Assembly (NCBI GenBank): GCA_023634235.1
Contig: JAMKCF010000013.1
Location: 4,413,327-4,477,326, forward strand
Source of the DNA: Pisaster brevispinus
Lineage: Eukaryota > Echinodermata > Asteroidea > Forcipulatida > Asteriidae
Length of the DNA stretch: 64,000 nucleotides
Direction of reading: 5' to 3'
A program made the translations under genes and the position numbers. Below the pieces are notes generated by a model. The model saw nothing but the letters and a program-made list of their open reading frames with translations. It had not been told where the DNA came from and did not search any database. This document shows positions 34,421 through 44,325 of the stretch, piece after piece. How positions within the stretch are numbered: the first letter of the stretch is position 1; each line of letters starts with the position of its first letter.

Positions 34421-34752
34421 AAACTATCGGTTCTGCAAAAGACCGCTGGAAAAAAAAGAAGATGTTAAAAAAAAAAATTTAACAGGGTCAATATCATCAC
34501 AGAGTTTTTACATAACATGCTTACAATATCAAACTGACACAGGGCTGGACAAGCCAGTGAAAATAACCAAATACTAACACTCTGATTAAAACATTAAAAA
34601 ACAAATTTCTTAGTTTTATTTTAAACTAAAAAAGTTTAATTCTAAGTTTAAATTTGAGTCTTCTAATTTGTCCCCTTTTAGGGGCGTGGTTTTCAACCCA
34701 AATTGTAGTTGTTATTTACAGGATAATTTGGGATTGGTCACACAGAGAAGTT

Positions 34753-34826
34753 GACTAGAGCGGGACTTGAACCTGTGACCTCCAGATTAACGTACCGGCA
34801 CTCCATACCAACTGAGCTGTCTCTAA
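34753..34826 (-). mobile_element. Degenerate tRNA-like SINE head
   Basis: The minus strand carries the B-box-like GGTTCAAGTCCCGCT and the A-box-like GCTCAGTTGGTATGG with an indel. Same family as 52,567-52,638, and a copy of 45,878-45,949 through the unit duplication. Confidence 0.6.
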
Positions 34827-36201
34827 GCCGTAAATGTTGGCTCGGCCGTCTCTCTGAATTGTTTTCAATGTCTTTAGTTGTTATTCACTAACTTTGAAGT
34901 TGAAACTGGAAAAGCATCTAATTCATATGACCCTTAAAGCGATAAGTCATTCCCAACACTGAATTTATTACTTTGCAGCTAAAAAAATATATAAAAATAA
35001 TAATAATGGTAATGTCTATAACGATAGTTTGAAGAATACCAAACGTCAATAGAATAGTTGTAACCGACGAGTTTTACACCCCCACTGTTTCGAAAACAAC
35101 AAAGAAATGGGCGTTTAACATGTTGAATGGTGTTTTGTATTTATTTCTTTGTTTTTTTCTCGTTCAAACTATACAAAGTGATGACGATGTGTGTTTATTG
35201 TTTGATGGCACGTGCCCTTTTGGTATACCGATTATTGTGCCAAGTTTAAAGCACACAATGTTTGTTGAAAGTATAACTCATAAAGTCAAAGGTAGGCCTA
35301 ACCCTCGATTGCGGCTTCAATATTCAGCCAAAATTAAGTTGTCGAATGAAATTTTAAATAATCCCATAAGGCAGAATGTACCTAAGAAGGTTTAATTATT
35401 CGTTCACAGATCGATGGAGGAAAGTTTACCGTAACTCTTACATTACATGTACATTTCACCGTTTTTTCGTTTGTTGTCATCTGTTGCTTAGAATAAAAGA
35501 GCCTCATATCAAGTTTTGTACAGCATGTATTTCTTTTTTTATTTACTTGTTTGTTGTCATTATTATTACTTTTTTGTTAAATTTATTTTATTATTATTAT
35601 TATTATTTTTATGTTACAATTCTGGAGTTTCGTCCGTACGGTAACTAAAGGGCGGGGGCAGGGGGCATGTCTCCCCCTAAGTAGTATTTACACTGGTTTT
35701 TAAAACTACTTTACTATTTACACAGAGAAAATACTCGTACAATATAAAAACACGAGTCCCTTTAATTTTTACAAAAAGTCAGCATAACTTTTAAAATAAC
35801 AAAAAGTCTTTTATGCTTTTTAAGAATGACACCAAAGCACTTCCCCGTGAGCTTTTGTAATAATTATGAAAAGCGGCATTTGTAACACGCAAGCTTAATA
35901 ATCTATAAAGATGTTCAAGGTGCATAGAAAAGCAGATAATCAAGGGCAATGGGTATTATCAAGTGAAGAGAAAGCAATACCAACAAGAAGGAATATAATA
36001 CAAGAGCAAAACTACCAACAATATGTAACAACAAAACTACGAATTATAGAATTGTTTAGCTAGCTGGTCTTGTGGAAAAAGTGACCTCTCTCTCAAATAA
36101 AAAAAATAAAAAATGGGGAAATAAAAAGGGCTCTTTAAAATAAACATAACTGCTCCGGGCAAGGGTTGCCTAGGGGGCTCACCTGTAATTGAATCCCTGA
36201 G

Positions 36202-36414
36202 TTGCTCTTGAAAACAAATATGACTGCTCTCGAAGAAAAAATAACCGCTCTCGAAAATAATATAACGATGGCACTAACGGGCTTTCGTAGTTGCTGCCTT
36301 GCCAAATATCATGAACATTCGTGTGTGTATTTGCAATGGTGTATCAGTGAAGTTGAACAAATTCGTTACGACGCTGGTCTCATTATTAACTGCTGGTTCC
36401 TGTATTTTGCTTGA
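36202..36414 (+). other. Recurring short frame of unknown status
   Basis: About 70 codons (LLKTNMTALEEKITALENNI, then TMALTGFRSCCLAKYHEHSC...). The frame is also open at 41,684-41,908 and 48,108-48,332. The first part has heptad character, with repeated CTGCTCTCGAA words in the DNA. Differences among copies mix silent and replacement changes. It may be a relic of a coiled-coil exon carried along in the duplicated unit; there is no proof it is translated. Confidence 0.25.
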
Positions 36415-36717
36415 AAACCATTTTTTGTTGATTACAATGAATAACTGCTACCGTTTGTACAATGACTTTTCTTGGTCACTAGCCAGACTCCATTGTACAC
36501 CGCTATGCATGATATACGCAGAAAAGCTAATCTAACTCAGCAACTATTCATCTGCAAATAACTCTAAAATCTTATGGTGTATTTTTATAGGCGTTGACAC
36601 ACGGGGCAATTTTTAAACGGCAACTTGGAGGCAACAAACAGCACTGCTCGCAAGGAACTCTCCATTGGCACAAGGTCCATTTTTTCATAAAGTGTCATAA
36701 TTCTTCTGAGACAAAGT

Positions 36718-36879
36718 CAGGGCTGGAATTATACACGGAGGCCACGGAAGCCATGGCATATGTCCCTGGTCGTGGCCTTGCTGCCCCTTCAAAAGTTTCC
36801 AATGTTTTTTTTCAATGGAAGTTGCCCTTTGAAAAAATGAAAATGACCCTGCCCTCTCAAAGATGAAATTCCAGGCCCG
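36718..36879. mobile_element. hAT-like MITE in Ig spacer (CAGGGCTGGAATT...AATTCCAGGCCCG), unit 2
   Basis: Ends CAGGGCTGGAATTATAC and GAAATTCCAGGCCCG are inverted repeats. The interior is non-coding (CATGGCATATGTCCCTGGTC). Sister copies are at 40,393-40,552, 42,217-42,366 and 48,637-48,796, with a partial one at about 46,290-46,372. Confidence 0.65.
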
Positions 36880-37446
36880 AAATGTTGCGGAAATTGAAAC
36901 GTAAATGTTTGTCTTCGTGTGGAGATTGCCTTGAACTAGTAATAACAACCAAATACTTATTGACTCTGAAAAACAAATTGGTAAACAGATTTGAAGGGGG
37001 AAAATACATAAAACAAACTATGATTACAAAAATATCAAAATACATAAAAACTGGTTAGAGAAGATATATGCATATAAAACTGTAAAATCATTGACAGAGC
37101 AAAAATTGTGAAATTTCTGTTATCAAGGCTGCAAGGCAAAACTTAATGAACACTTACTACACTACAGATGTTGAACGATAAAAACTTAAAAACTATCATT
37201 ACATATCTGATTAAATTTCGAAATTTAAAGTACATTTCCGTCTTCTAATTATCAACAAACGCAGCAACCTACAATCAATCAACCGATTTATCATGAGTTG
37301 GATGAGAGATTTCTCCGTTGTCATTTTATTACCTTGCACAAAATCGGATGGTGAATGGGTCTTTTTCTGGTTGGTATCGGGGTAATTGGGGTTGAGGAAG
37401 AGGGTGCCGTGTGGTCACCACGATTGCTCCAAGTGTTGCTGTTACA

Positions 37447-37919
37447 TTATGGCGGTGTGGATGTTTCGGGCTCACTACGTTGAAATGGTTCAACCAAAAC
37501 CGTCGGTTTGATGTTTTCGTATACGCCGCCTGCAGATGGCGATGTTGTTCCGTCCGAGATATTGAACTCATAAGTATGATTGTCGTAACTCTGTTCCGCT
37601 GTAGAACCTACGGACAGGGCTGGCTGTTGCTGCGTCGTTTCATTCACGGCCTTTCGAGTTTGAGTACAGATTGGTTTGGCGTATAATGGAATTGCATCAA
37701 TCTCCTCTTCCCGATTTGAATCTTCTGGTCCGGATACCCCTTGGTTTTCGTAGATGACGTTGTCCTGTAATCCCTCTGGTATGTCGTCAGGATTCTCTCC
37801 GTGCTCGTTGAAACTGATCTGAGAATGCTTAAGTTGATCTAAGTGTCAATCCAGTGTTAGTTTGGTTGATGTTGCAATCGGACTGTCGCGTTTTGGGATG
37901 TGATATTCCGGAGCGTCGT
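37447..37919 (-). pseudogene. Out-of-frame cytoplasmic tail of Ig copy 2
   Basis: The minus strand encodes pieces of the copy 4 tail, e.g. YDNHTYEFNISDGT and GGVYENIKPT near 37,450-37,600. A 4-nt insertion upstream (about 37,938) and a 1-nt insertion near 37,845 put them out of frame. The second lesion is shared with copy 3, so it predates the split of copies 2 and 3. Confidence 0.8.
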
Positions 37920-38882
37920 TTACGGCATAAATAGATCATTCAGTATTACGATGAGAAGAAATGCTACTCCCCCGGTGGGTAACCCAACAACGACGGCAGA
38001 GCTTAGGGAGCCTATTGGATGAGGATGTTGTGTGGTCGTTGATCTTACCAAAGATGATGATGTTGATGATATAATTAGAGATGAAGTGGATAACGTTTCC
38101 GGATCTGATGTGGTTTTTGTAACCATTTCTCTCACTGTCATCGGCCCAATTTTACAAGTAGAAATGTTAGTGTAAATCGTTGATGAGATCATGCATTCGA
38201 ATTCGGTACCGTTATCAGCACCAGTCACTGTCAAATCTAACGTCCTGACGACTGTATCAGGATTATTGTTGACCACGGATGTCCATGTGGTGTATCTAGT
38301 GGTCTGTACCGTGGGATTGATCATCATTTTAACTGTTCCGTGACTGCTGTCAGATGTACATCTCATATTTAACTCTGTCCCTGCGTCTACTGAGATGAGT
38401 CCAGCAGGATAGCACATAGGAAAGGAGTCATCAGGAAAGTAAAACACTGAAAGTGTTACACTGGAGCTACTTACGATCACCCTGCCTCCGGTTTGTACTG
38501 GCTCATAGACAGTGCAGACATAGTCACCAGCATCGCCTCTAAGCACAACCGGGATGGAAATGTCCAAAACTTGATGGTTACCAACATGCGTTGAAACGAT
38601 CGTGAATCTGTCATTGTTCACAGTTCCAGTATCCCCTATCAATGTCGGCAGTGGGTCCCTAGCGCTCCACTCCACAGTGTGATTTGACTGGAGGTTTGTA
38701 GCGACACACCTCAAGTTAACATCATCACCCTCCTTTATAATACGACTGTACGCTTGTTCAACACCGATAAACACTTGAAGCGCTACCGGTTCAGCATTGA
38801 CAACCACCGGTAGTCCACCTAATTCGATAATTGAACACCAGGCAAACACCAGCGGAATATACATCGAGATCCTTCCATCCAT
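37920..38882 (-). CDS. Ig receptor copy 2, two Ig domains, tail lost
   Basis: Open for 320 residues: a signal peptide, V-like Ig domain (LRCVATN, VEWSARD, DAGDYVC), second Ig-like domain (MRCTSDS ... EFECMIS), Ser/Thr-rich stalk, then the hydrophobic segment VVVGLPTGGVAFLLIVIL. A 4-nt insertion inside the membrane segment turns ILIYVCRKRR of copy 4 into ILNDLFMP and a stop. The product would be anchored with almost no cytoplasmic part, or might be handled as a lipid-anchor signal. It could act as a non-signalling decoy for the ligand of copy 4. A young pseudogene is equally possible. The ectodomain frame is intact. Confidence 0.7.
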   Translation of the reverse strand: MDGRISMYIPLVFAWCSIIELGGLPVVVNAEPVALQVFIGVEQAYSRIIKEGDDVNLRCVATNLQSNHTVEWSARDPLPTLIGDTGTVNNDRFTIVSTHVGNHQVLDISIPVVLRGDAGDYVCTVYEPVQTGGRVIVSSSSVTLSVFYFPDDSFPMCYPAGLISVDAGTELNMRCTSDSSHGTVKMMINPTVQTTRYTTWTSVVNNNPDTVVRTLDLTVTGADNGTEFECMISSTIYTNISTCKIGPMTVREMVTKTTSDPETLSTSSLIISSTSSSLVRSTTTQHPHPIGSLSSAVVVGLPTGGVAFLLIVILNDLFMP

Positions 38883-40110
38883 TGTACTATTCTTTTTCTA
38901 TCAAGTATTTATGTTGTTTATTACTCTATAATTTGATGAAAAATGGAAATGCACAAATAACGTTATCACACACACACACACACCTTATGTAGGCAGGCTA
39001 TAGTGATTAAACGCTCAAAATCATGACTATAATTTCCCATGTAAGGTCTACTGAACATCACGCGCCAATAAACTTCAACTACAAAATAACCTCCAAACAG
39101 AAATTCCTAATCTCCATTTATGGAGCCTTGAGTTGGTGTATTACGTCGCAGTTCAACTAATTCTATAATACAGCTGATAACAATAACACATTATACGCAG
39201 CTTATTGAATTTGAAGGTCATATGATGGGTTTTTTCCTTCACATTGCACTTTAAAAAGTACTGTTTGAGATTATTTAAATGAAAATATGTTATTATTTCG
39301 TTATGAGTTCGAAAATGTGTCTCTTTTTAGGGGTGCGGGTCTAAGGTATCGAACCTTTGCCAATGTCTTAGTTTTTGTTTTTATAAGATACTTGTAGGTC
39401 AATATAAGTGCATATACTTTTAAGCTTCAACTGGGAAAAGGGCAATTCATATGACCTAAGTTAATCTCACTAAATCTACTACTTTGTAATCTCGATGGGA
39501 ATGGCTATAACAATAGTTTGAAGATTACCAAAAGTCAAGGGAAGTGTCACCGACGAGTCAACTACTATATAGACTACCTTCACATTGTTTAAGATACCCG
39601 CTTTTTAGAAAACACTTGTATCCACCGAAATGGGCGTTTAAGGCTCTGGTTGACTAGGTCGATGATGACACACGCCTAAAACATGTAGGGTTAATTGTAT
39701 TTATTTGTTTATTTTTCTTGAGCCCCCCGCCACCCACCGGAGGGAACGAATTACCATTTCGAGGGAATGATATGATTTCGAGGGGGCGGAAGAAATTTGG
39801 GGGGAATGAAAATAGATTTCATGGGAATGAAATAATTGTAATATTGTTTTTACCTTTTCAATTGTTGTTTTACCTGTCCCTTTAAAACTCTGTAGACATG
39901 GCCTTGTGGAGTGCCAAATCTTTTAATGTAATTGGTTTTTCTAAAAGGTGACATAAACAATAAATTTAAAAATTAGGGTGTTGTTGTTTTAAACATAAAT
40001 ATTTATTTTTTAATTGCAAACTTCAGTGCAAGTAATATTATTTTCCAATGCAATGTTTTAATGTGTATACACAGAGTCACTCGGTGACGATAAAATAAAA
40101 ATATAATAAA
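38883..40110 (-). repeat. Conserved upstream block of Ig copy 2
   Basis: Near-identical to 33,181-34,420, including the minus-strand AATTATAGAGTAATAAA before the start codon. A short (CA)n run at about 38,968-38,984 is specific to this copy. Confidence 0.6.
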
Positions 40111-41100
40111 ATGAATAACTGCTACGGTTTGTACAATGACTTTTCCTGCTCACTAGCCAGACTCCATTGTACACTGCTATGCATAGTATACGTAGAATAG
40201 CTAACCTAACCCAGCAACTATTCATCTGCAAATAACTCTAAAATCGCATGGTTTATTTTTATAGGCGTTGACACACGGGGCAATTTTTAAAAGGCAACTT
40301 GAAGGCAACAACAACACTTCTTGCAAAAGAAACTCTCCATTGGCACAAAGCCCATTTTTTCATGAAGTGTCATAATTCTTCTGAAACAAATTCAGGCCTG
40401 AAATTATACACGGAGGCCACGGAAGCCATGGCATATGTCCCTGGTCGTGGCCTTGCTGCCCCTTCAAAAGTTTTAAATGTTTTCTTCAATGGAAGTTGCC
40501 CTTTGAAAAATTAAAATTAACCTGCCCTCTCAAAGATGAAATTCCAGGCCCGAAATAATGCGGAAATTGAAACGTGAATGTTTTGCCTCGTGTGGAAATT
40601 GCCTTGATTTAGTAATAACAACCAAATACTTATTGACTCTGAAAAACGAATTGGTTAACATAATTGAAGGGGAAAAATACATAAAACAAACTATGAATTA
40701 CAAAAACATCAAAATACATAAAAACTGGTTAGAGAAGATATACGCATATAAAACTGTAAAAACATTGACAGAGCAAAATCTGTGAAATTTCTGTTATCAA
40801 GGCTGCAAGGCAAAACTTAATGAACACTTACAACACTACAGATGTTGAACGATAAAAACTTAAAAACTATCATTACATCTCTGATTAAATTTTGAAATAT
40901 AAAGTACATTTCCGGCTTCTAATTATCAACAAACGCATCAACCTACAATCAATCAACCAGTTTATCATGAGTTGGATAAAGGATTTCTACATGGTCATTT
41001 TTTACCTTGCACGAAATCGGATGGTGAATGGGTCTTTTTCTGGTTGGTATCGGGGTAATTGGGGATGAGAAAGAGGGTGCCGTGTGGTCACCATGATTAC
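40111..41100. repeat. Partial Ig unit without an Ig gene
   Basis: It runs collinear with about 36,435-37,435, from ATGAATAACTGCTAC through the MITE (40,393-40,552) to TCCAGGTGTTGCTGTTGCTT. It then breaks off exactly where the receptor tail would begin. From 41,110 the next unit starts with sequence matching 35,620. The gene was probably lost by unequal crossing over. Confidence 0.75.
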
Positions 41101-41109
41101 TCCAGGTGT

Positions 41110-42840
41110 TGCTGTTGCTTTAAAAAAATTCTTTTTTTTTACAATTCTGGAGTCTCGTGCGTACGGTAACTAAAGGGATGGGGCAGGGGGCATGCCCCCC
41201 CAAGTAGTATTTACACTGGTTTTTAAAACTACTTTACTATTTACACAGAGAAAATACTCGTACAATATAAAATCACGAGTCACTTAAATTTTTACAAAAA
41301 GTCAGCATAACTTTTAAAATAACAAAAAGTCTTTCATGCTTTAAGAATGACACCAAAGCACTTCCTCGTGAGCTTTTGTAATAATTATGAAAAGCGGCAT
41401 TTTTAACACGCAAGCTTGATCTATAAAGATGTTCAAGGCGCATAGAAAAGCAGACAACCAAGGGCAATGGGTTTTATCAAGTGAGGAGAAAGCAATGCCA
41501 ACAAAAAGGAATACAATTACAAGAGCAAAACTAATGTTTTAGCTAGCTGGTCTTGTAGAAAAAGTGACCTCTCGAGAAAAAAAAACTGCTCTCGAAAAAG
41601 AAAACTATTTTTGGAAATAGAAAGGGCTCTTTAAAATAAACATAACTGCCCGGGCAAGGGTAGCCTTTGGGGCCCCTCTGTAATTGACCCCCGAGCTGCT
41701 CTTGAAAACAAATGTGACTGCTCTCGAAGATAAAATAACTGCTCTCGAAAATAATATAACGATGGCACTAACGGGCTTTCGTAGTTGTTGCCTTGCCAAA
41801 TATCATGAACATTCGTGTGTGTATTTGCAATGGTGTATCAGTGAAGTTGAACAAATTCGTTACGACGCTGGTCTCATTATTAACTGCTGGCTCCTGTATT
41901 TTGCTTGAAAACCATTTTTTTTCTTATTACAATGAATAACTGCTACCGTTTGTACAATGACCTTTCTTGATCACTAGCCAGACTCCATTGTACACCGCTA
42001 TGCATGATATACGCAGAATAGCTAATCTAACTCTCAGCAACTATTCATCCGCAAATAACTCTAAAATCGTATGGTTTATTTTTATAGGCGTTGACACACG
42101 GGGCAATTTTTAAACGGCAACTTGAGGGCAACAAACAACACTTCTTGCAAAAGGAACTCTCCATTGACACAAGGCCCATTTTTTCATGAAGTGTCATAAT
42201 TGTTCTGAAACAAATTCAGGCCTGGAATTATACACGGAGGCCACGGAAGCCATGGCATAATATGCCTTATTGCCCCTTCAAAAGTTTTCAATGTTTTCTT
42301 CAATGGAAGTTGCCCTTTGAAAAATGAAAATTAACCTGCCCTCTCAAAGATGAAATTCCAGGCCCGAAATATTGCGGAAATTGAAACGTGAATGTTTTGC
42401 CTTCGTGTGGAAATTGCCTTGATTTAGTAATAACAACCAAATACTTATTGACTTTGAAAAACAAATTGGTTAACATAATTGAAGGGGAAAAATACATAAA
42501 ACAAACTATGAATTACAAAAACATCAAAATACATAAAAACTGGTTAGAGAAGATATACGCATATAAAACTGTAAAAACATTGACAGAGCAAAATCTGTGA
42601 AATTTCTGTTATCAAGGCTGCAAGGCAAAACTTAATGAACACTTACAACACTACAGATATTGCACGATATAAACTTAAAAACTATCATTACGTCTCTGAT
42701 TAAATTTTGAAATATAAAGTACATTTCCGTCTTCTCAACAAACGCATCAACCTACAATCAACCAACCAATTTATCATGAGGTGGATAAGAGAATTCTCCA
42801 TAGTCATTTATTACCTTGCACGAAATCGGATGGTGAATAG
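41110..42840. other. Non-coding spacer left of Ig copy 3
   Basis: Matches 35,620-37,380 and 47,570-49,270. Holds the recurring short frame (41,684-41,908) and a MITE (42,217-42,366). No supported gene. Confidence 0.5.
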
Positions 42841-42876
42841 GTCTTTTTGTGGTTGGTATCGGGCGTTGCTGTTACG

Positions 42877-43479
42877 TTATGGCGGTGTGGATGTTTCGGG
42901 CTCAGTACGTTGAAATGGTTCAACCAAAGCCGTCGGTTTGATGGTTTCGTATACGCCGCCTGCAGACGGCGATGTTGTTCCGTCCGAGATATTGGACTCA
43001 TAAGCATGACTGTCGTAACTCTGTTTCGCTGTAGAATCTACGGACAGGTCTGGCTGTTGCTGCGTCGTTTCATTCACGGCCTTTCGAGTTTGAGTACGGA
43101 TTGGTTTGGCGTGAAATGGAATTGCATTAATCTCCTCTTCCCGATTGGAATCTTCTGGTCCGGATACCCCTTGGTTTTCGTATACAACGTTGTCCTGTAA
43201 TCCCTCTGGTATGTCGTCGGGATTCTCTCCGTGCTCGTTGAAACTGATCTGAGAATGCTTAAGTTGATCTAAGTGTCAATCCAGTGTTAGTTTAGTTGAT
43301 GTTTGAATCGGACTGTCGCGTTTTGGGATGTGATATTCTGGAGCGTCGTTTACGGCAAACATAGATCAGTATTGCTATGAGAAGAATTGCGGCTATTCCC
43401 CCGGTGGCTATCCCAACAACGATGGCAGAGTTTGGGGAGCCTGTTGGACGTTGCTGTTGTGTGGTAGTTGGTCTAACCG

Positions 43480-43514
<35 letters not shown>

Positions 43515-44325
43515 ATAATCATAGATGAAGTGGATAACGTTTTCGGATCTGATGTAATGTTTGTAACCATTTCTCTCACTGTTATCGGTCCAATTTTACA
43601 AGTAGAAATGTTAGTGTAAATCGTTGATGAGATCATGCATTCGAATTCGGTACCGTTATCAGCACCAGTCACTGTCAAATCTAACGTCCTGACGACTGTA
43701 TCAGGATTATTGTTGACCACAGATGTCCATGTGGTGTATCTAGTGGTCTGTACCGTGGGATTGATCATCATTTTAACTGTTCCATGACTGCTGTCAGATG
43801 TACATCTCATATTTAACTCCGTCCCTGCGTCTACTGAGGTGGGTCCAGCAGGGAGCACATAGGAAAGGACTCATCAGGAAAGTAAAACACTGAAAGTGTT
43901 ACACTTGAGCTAGTTACGATGACCCTGCCTCCGGTTTGTATTGGCTCATAGACAGTGCAGACATAGTCACCAGCATCACCTCTAAGCACACCCTGGATGG
44001 AAATGTCCAAAACTTTATGATTACCAAAAGGCGATGAAACGAGCTTGAATCTTTCATTGTTCGCAGTTCCAGTATCCCCTATCAATGTCGGCAGTGGGTC
44101 CCTAGCGCTCCACTCCACTATGTGATTTGACTGGAGGTTTGTAGCAACACACCTCAAGTTAACATCATCACCCTCCTTTATAATACGACTGTACGCTTGT
44201 TCAACACCGATAAACACTTGAAGCGCTACCGGTTCAGCATTGACAACCATCAGTAGTCCACCTAAATCGATAATTGAACACCAGGCAAACACCAGCGGAA
44301 TATACATCGAGATCCTTCCATCCAT
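42877..44325 (-). pseudogene. Ig receptor copy 3, disrupted
   Basis: Collinear with copy 4. The first 164 codons (44,325 down to 43,831) give the signal peptide and V domain. One base is missing near 43,850 (GGTCCAGCAGGGAGC against GGTCCAGCTGGGGAGC), so the frame shifts at the start of the second Ig domain. That domain, the stalk and the membrane segment stay open in the other frame (43,292-43,858) until a stop after SDSNIN. The frameshift at Y348 (about 43,270) is the same as in copy 2. The position of Y402 is His here (AIPFHAKPI). The stalk has a long Ser run from a GAT/ATC microsatellite. Clearly disabled as a receptor; the first frame could give a secreted single-Ig product. Confidence 0.85.
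43481..43515. repeat. (GAT)n microsatellite in the Ig stalk coding region
   Basis: About eleven GAT units; on the coding strand they extend a Ser run in the stalk. Copy 4 has only a short GATAATGATGAT piece and copy 2 similar, so stalk length varies by triplet slippage. Confidence 0.9.

Larger units (their letters stand above)
34421..37446. other. Non-coding spacer between Ig copies 1 and 2
   Basis: Holds a degenerate tRNA-like SINE (34,753-34,826), TTA/ATT simple repeats (35,580-35,607), a short recurring frame at 36,202-36,414 (see its entry), and a MITE at 36,718-36,879. No supported gene. Confidence 0.5.

Noticed and set aside
35120..35395. 91-codon frame with a signal-peptide-like start (MLNGVLYLFLCFFLVQTIQS)
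   Set aside because: The related sequence at 47,094-47,294 carries indels that change the frame and the 30.3 kb copy is not open, so no conserved product is supported.
42877..43619. Plus-strand frames opposite the Ig copy 3 tail and stalk
   Set aside because: They are antisense shadows of the receptor sequence, including an Asp run from the GAT microsatellite.
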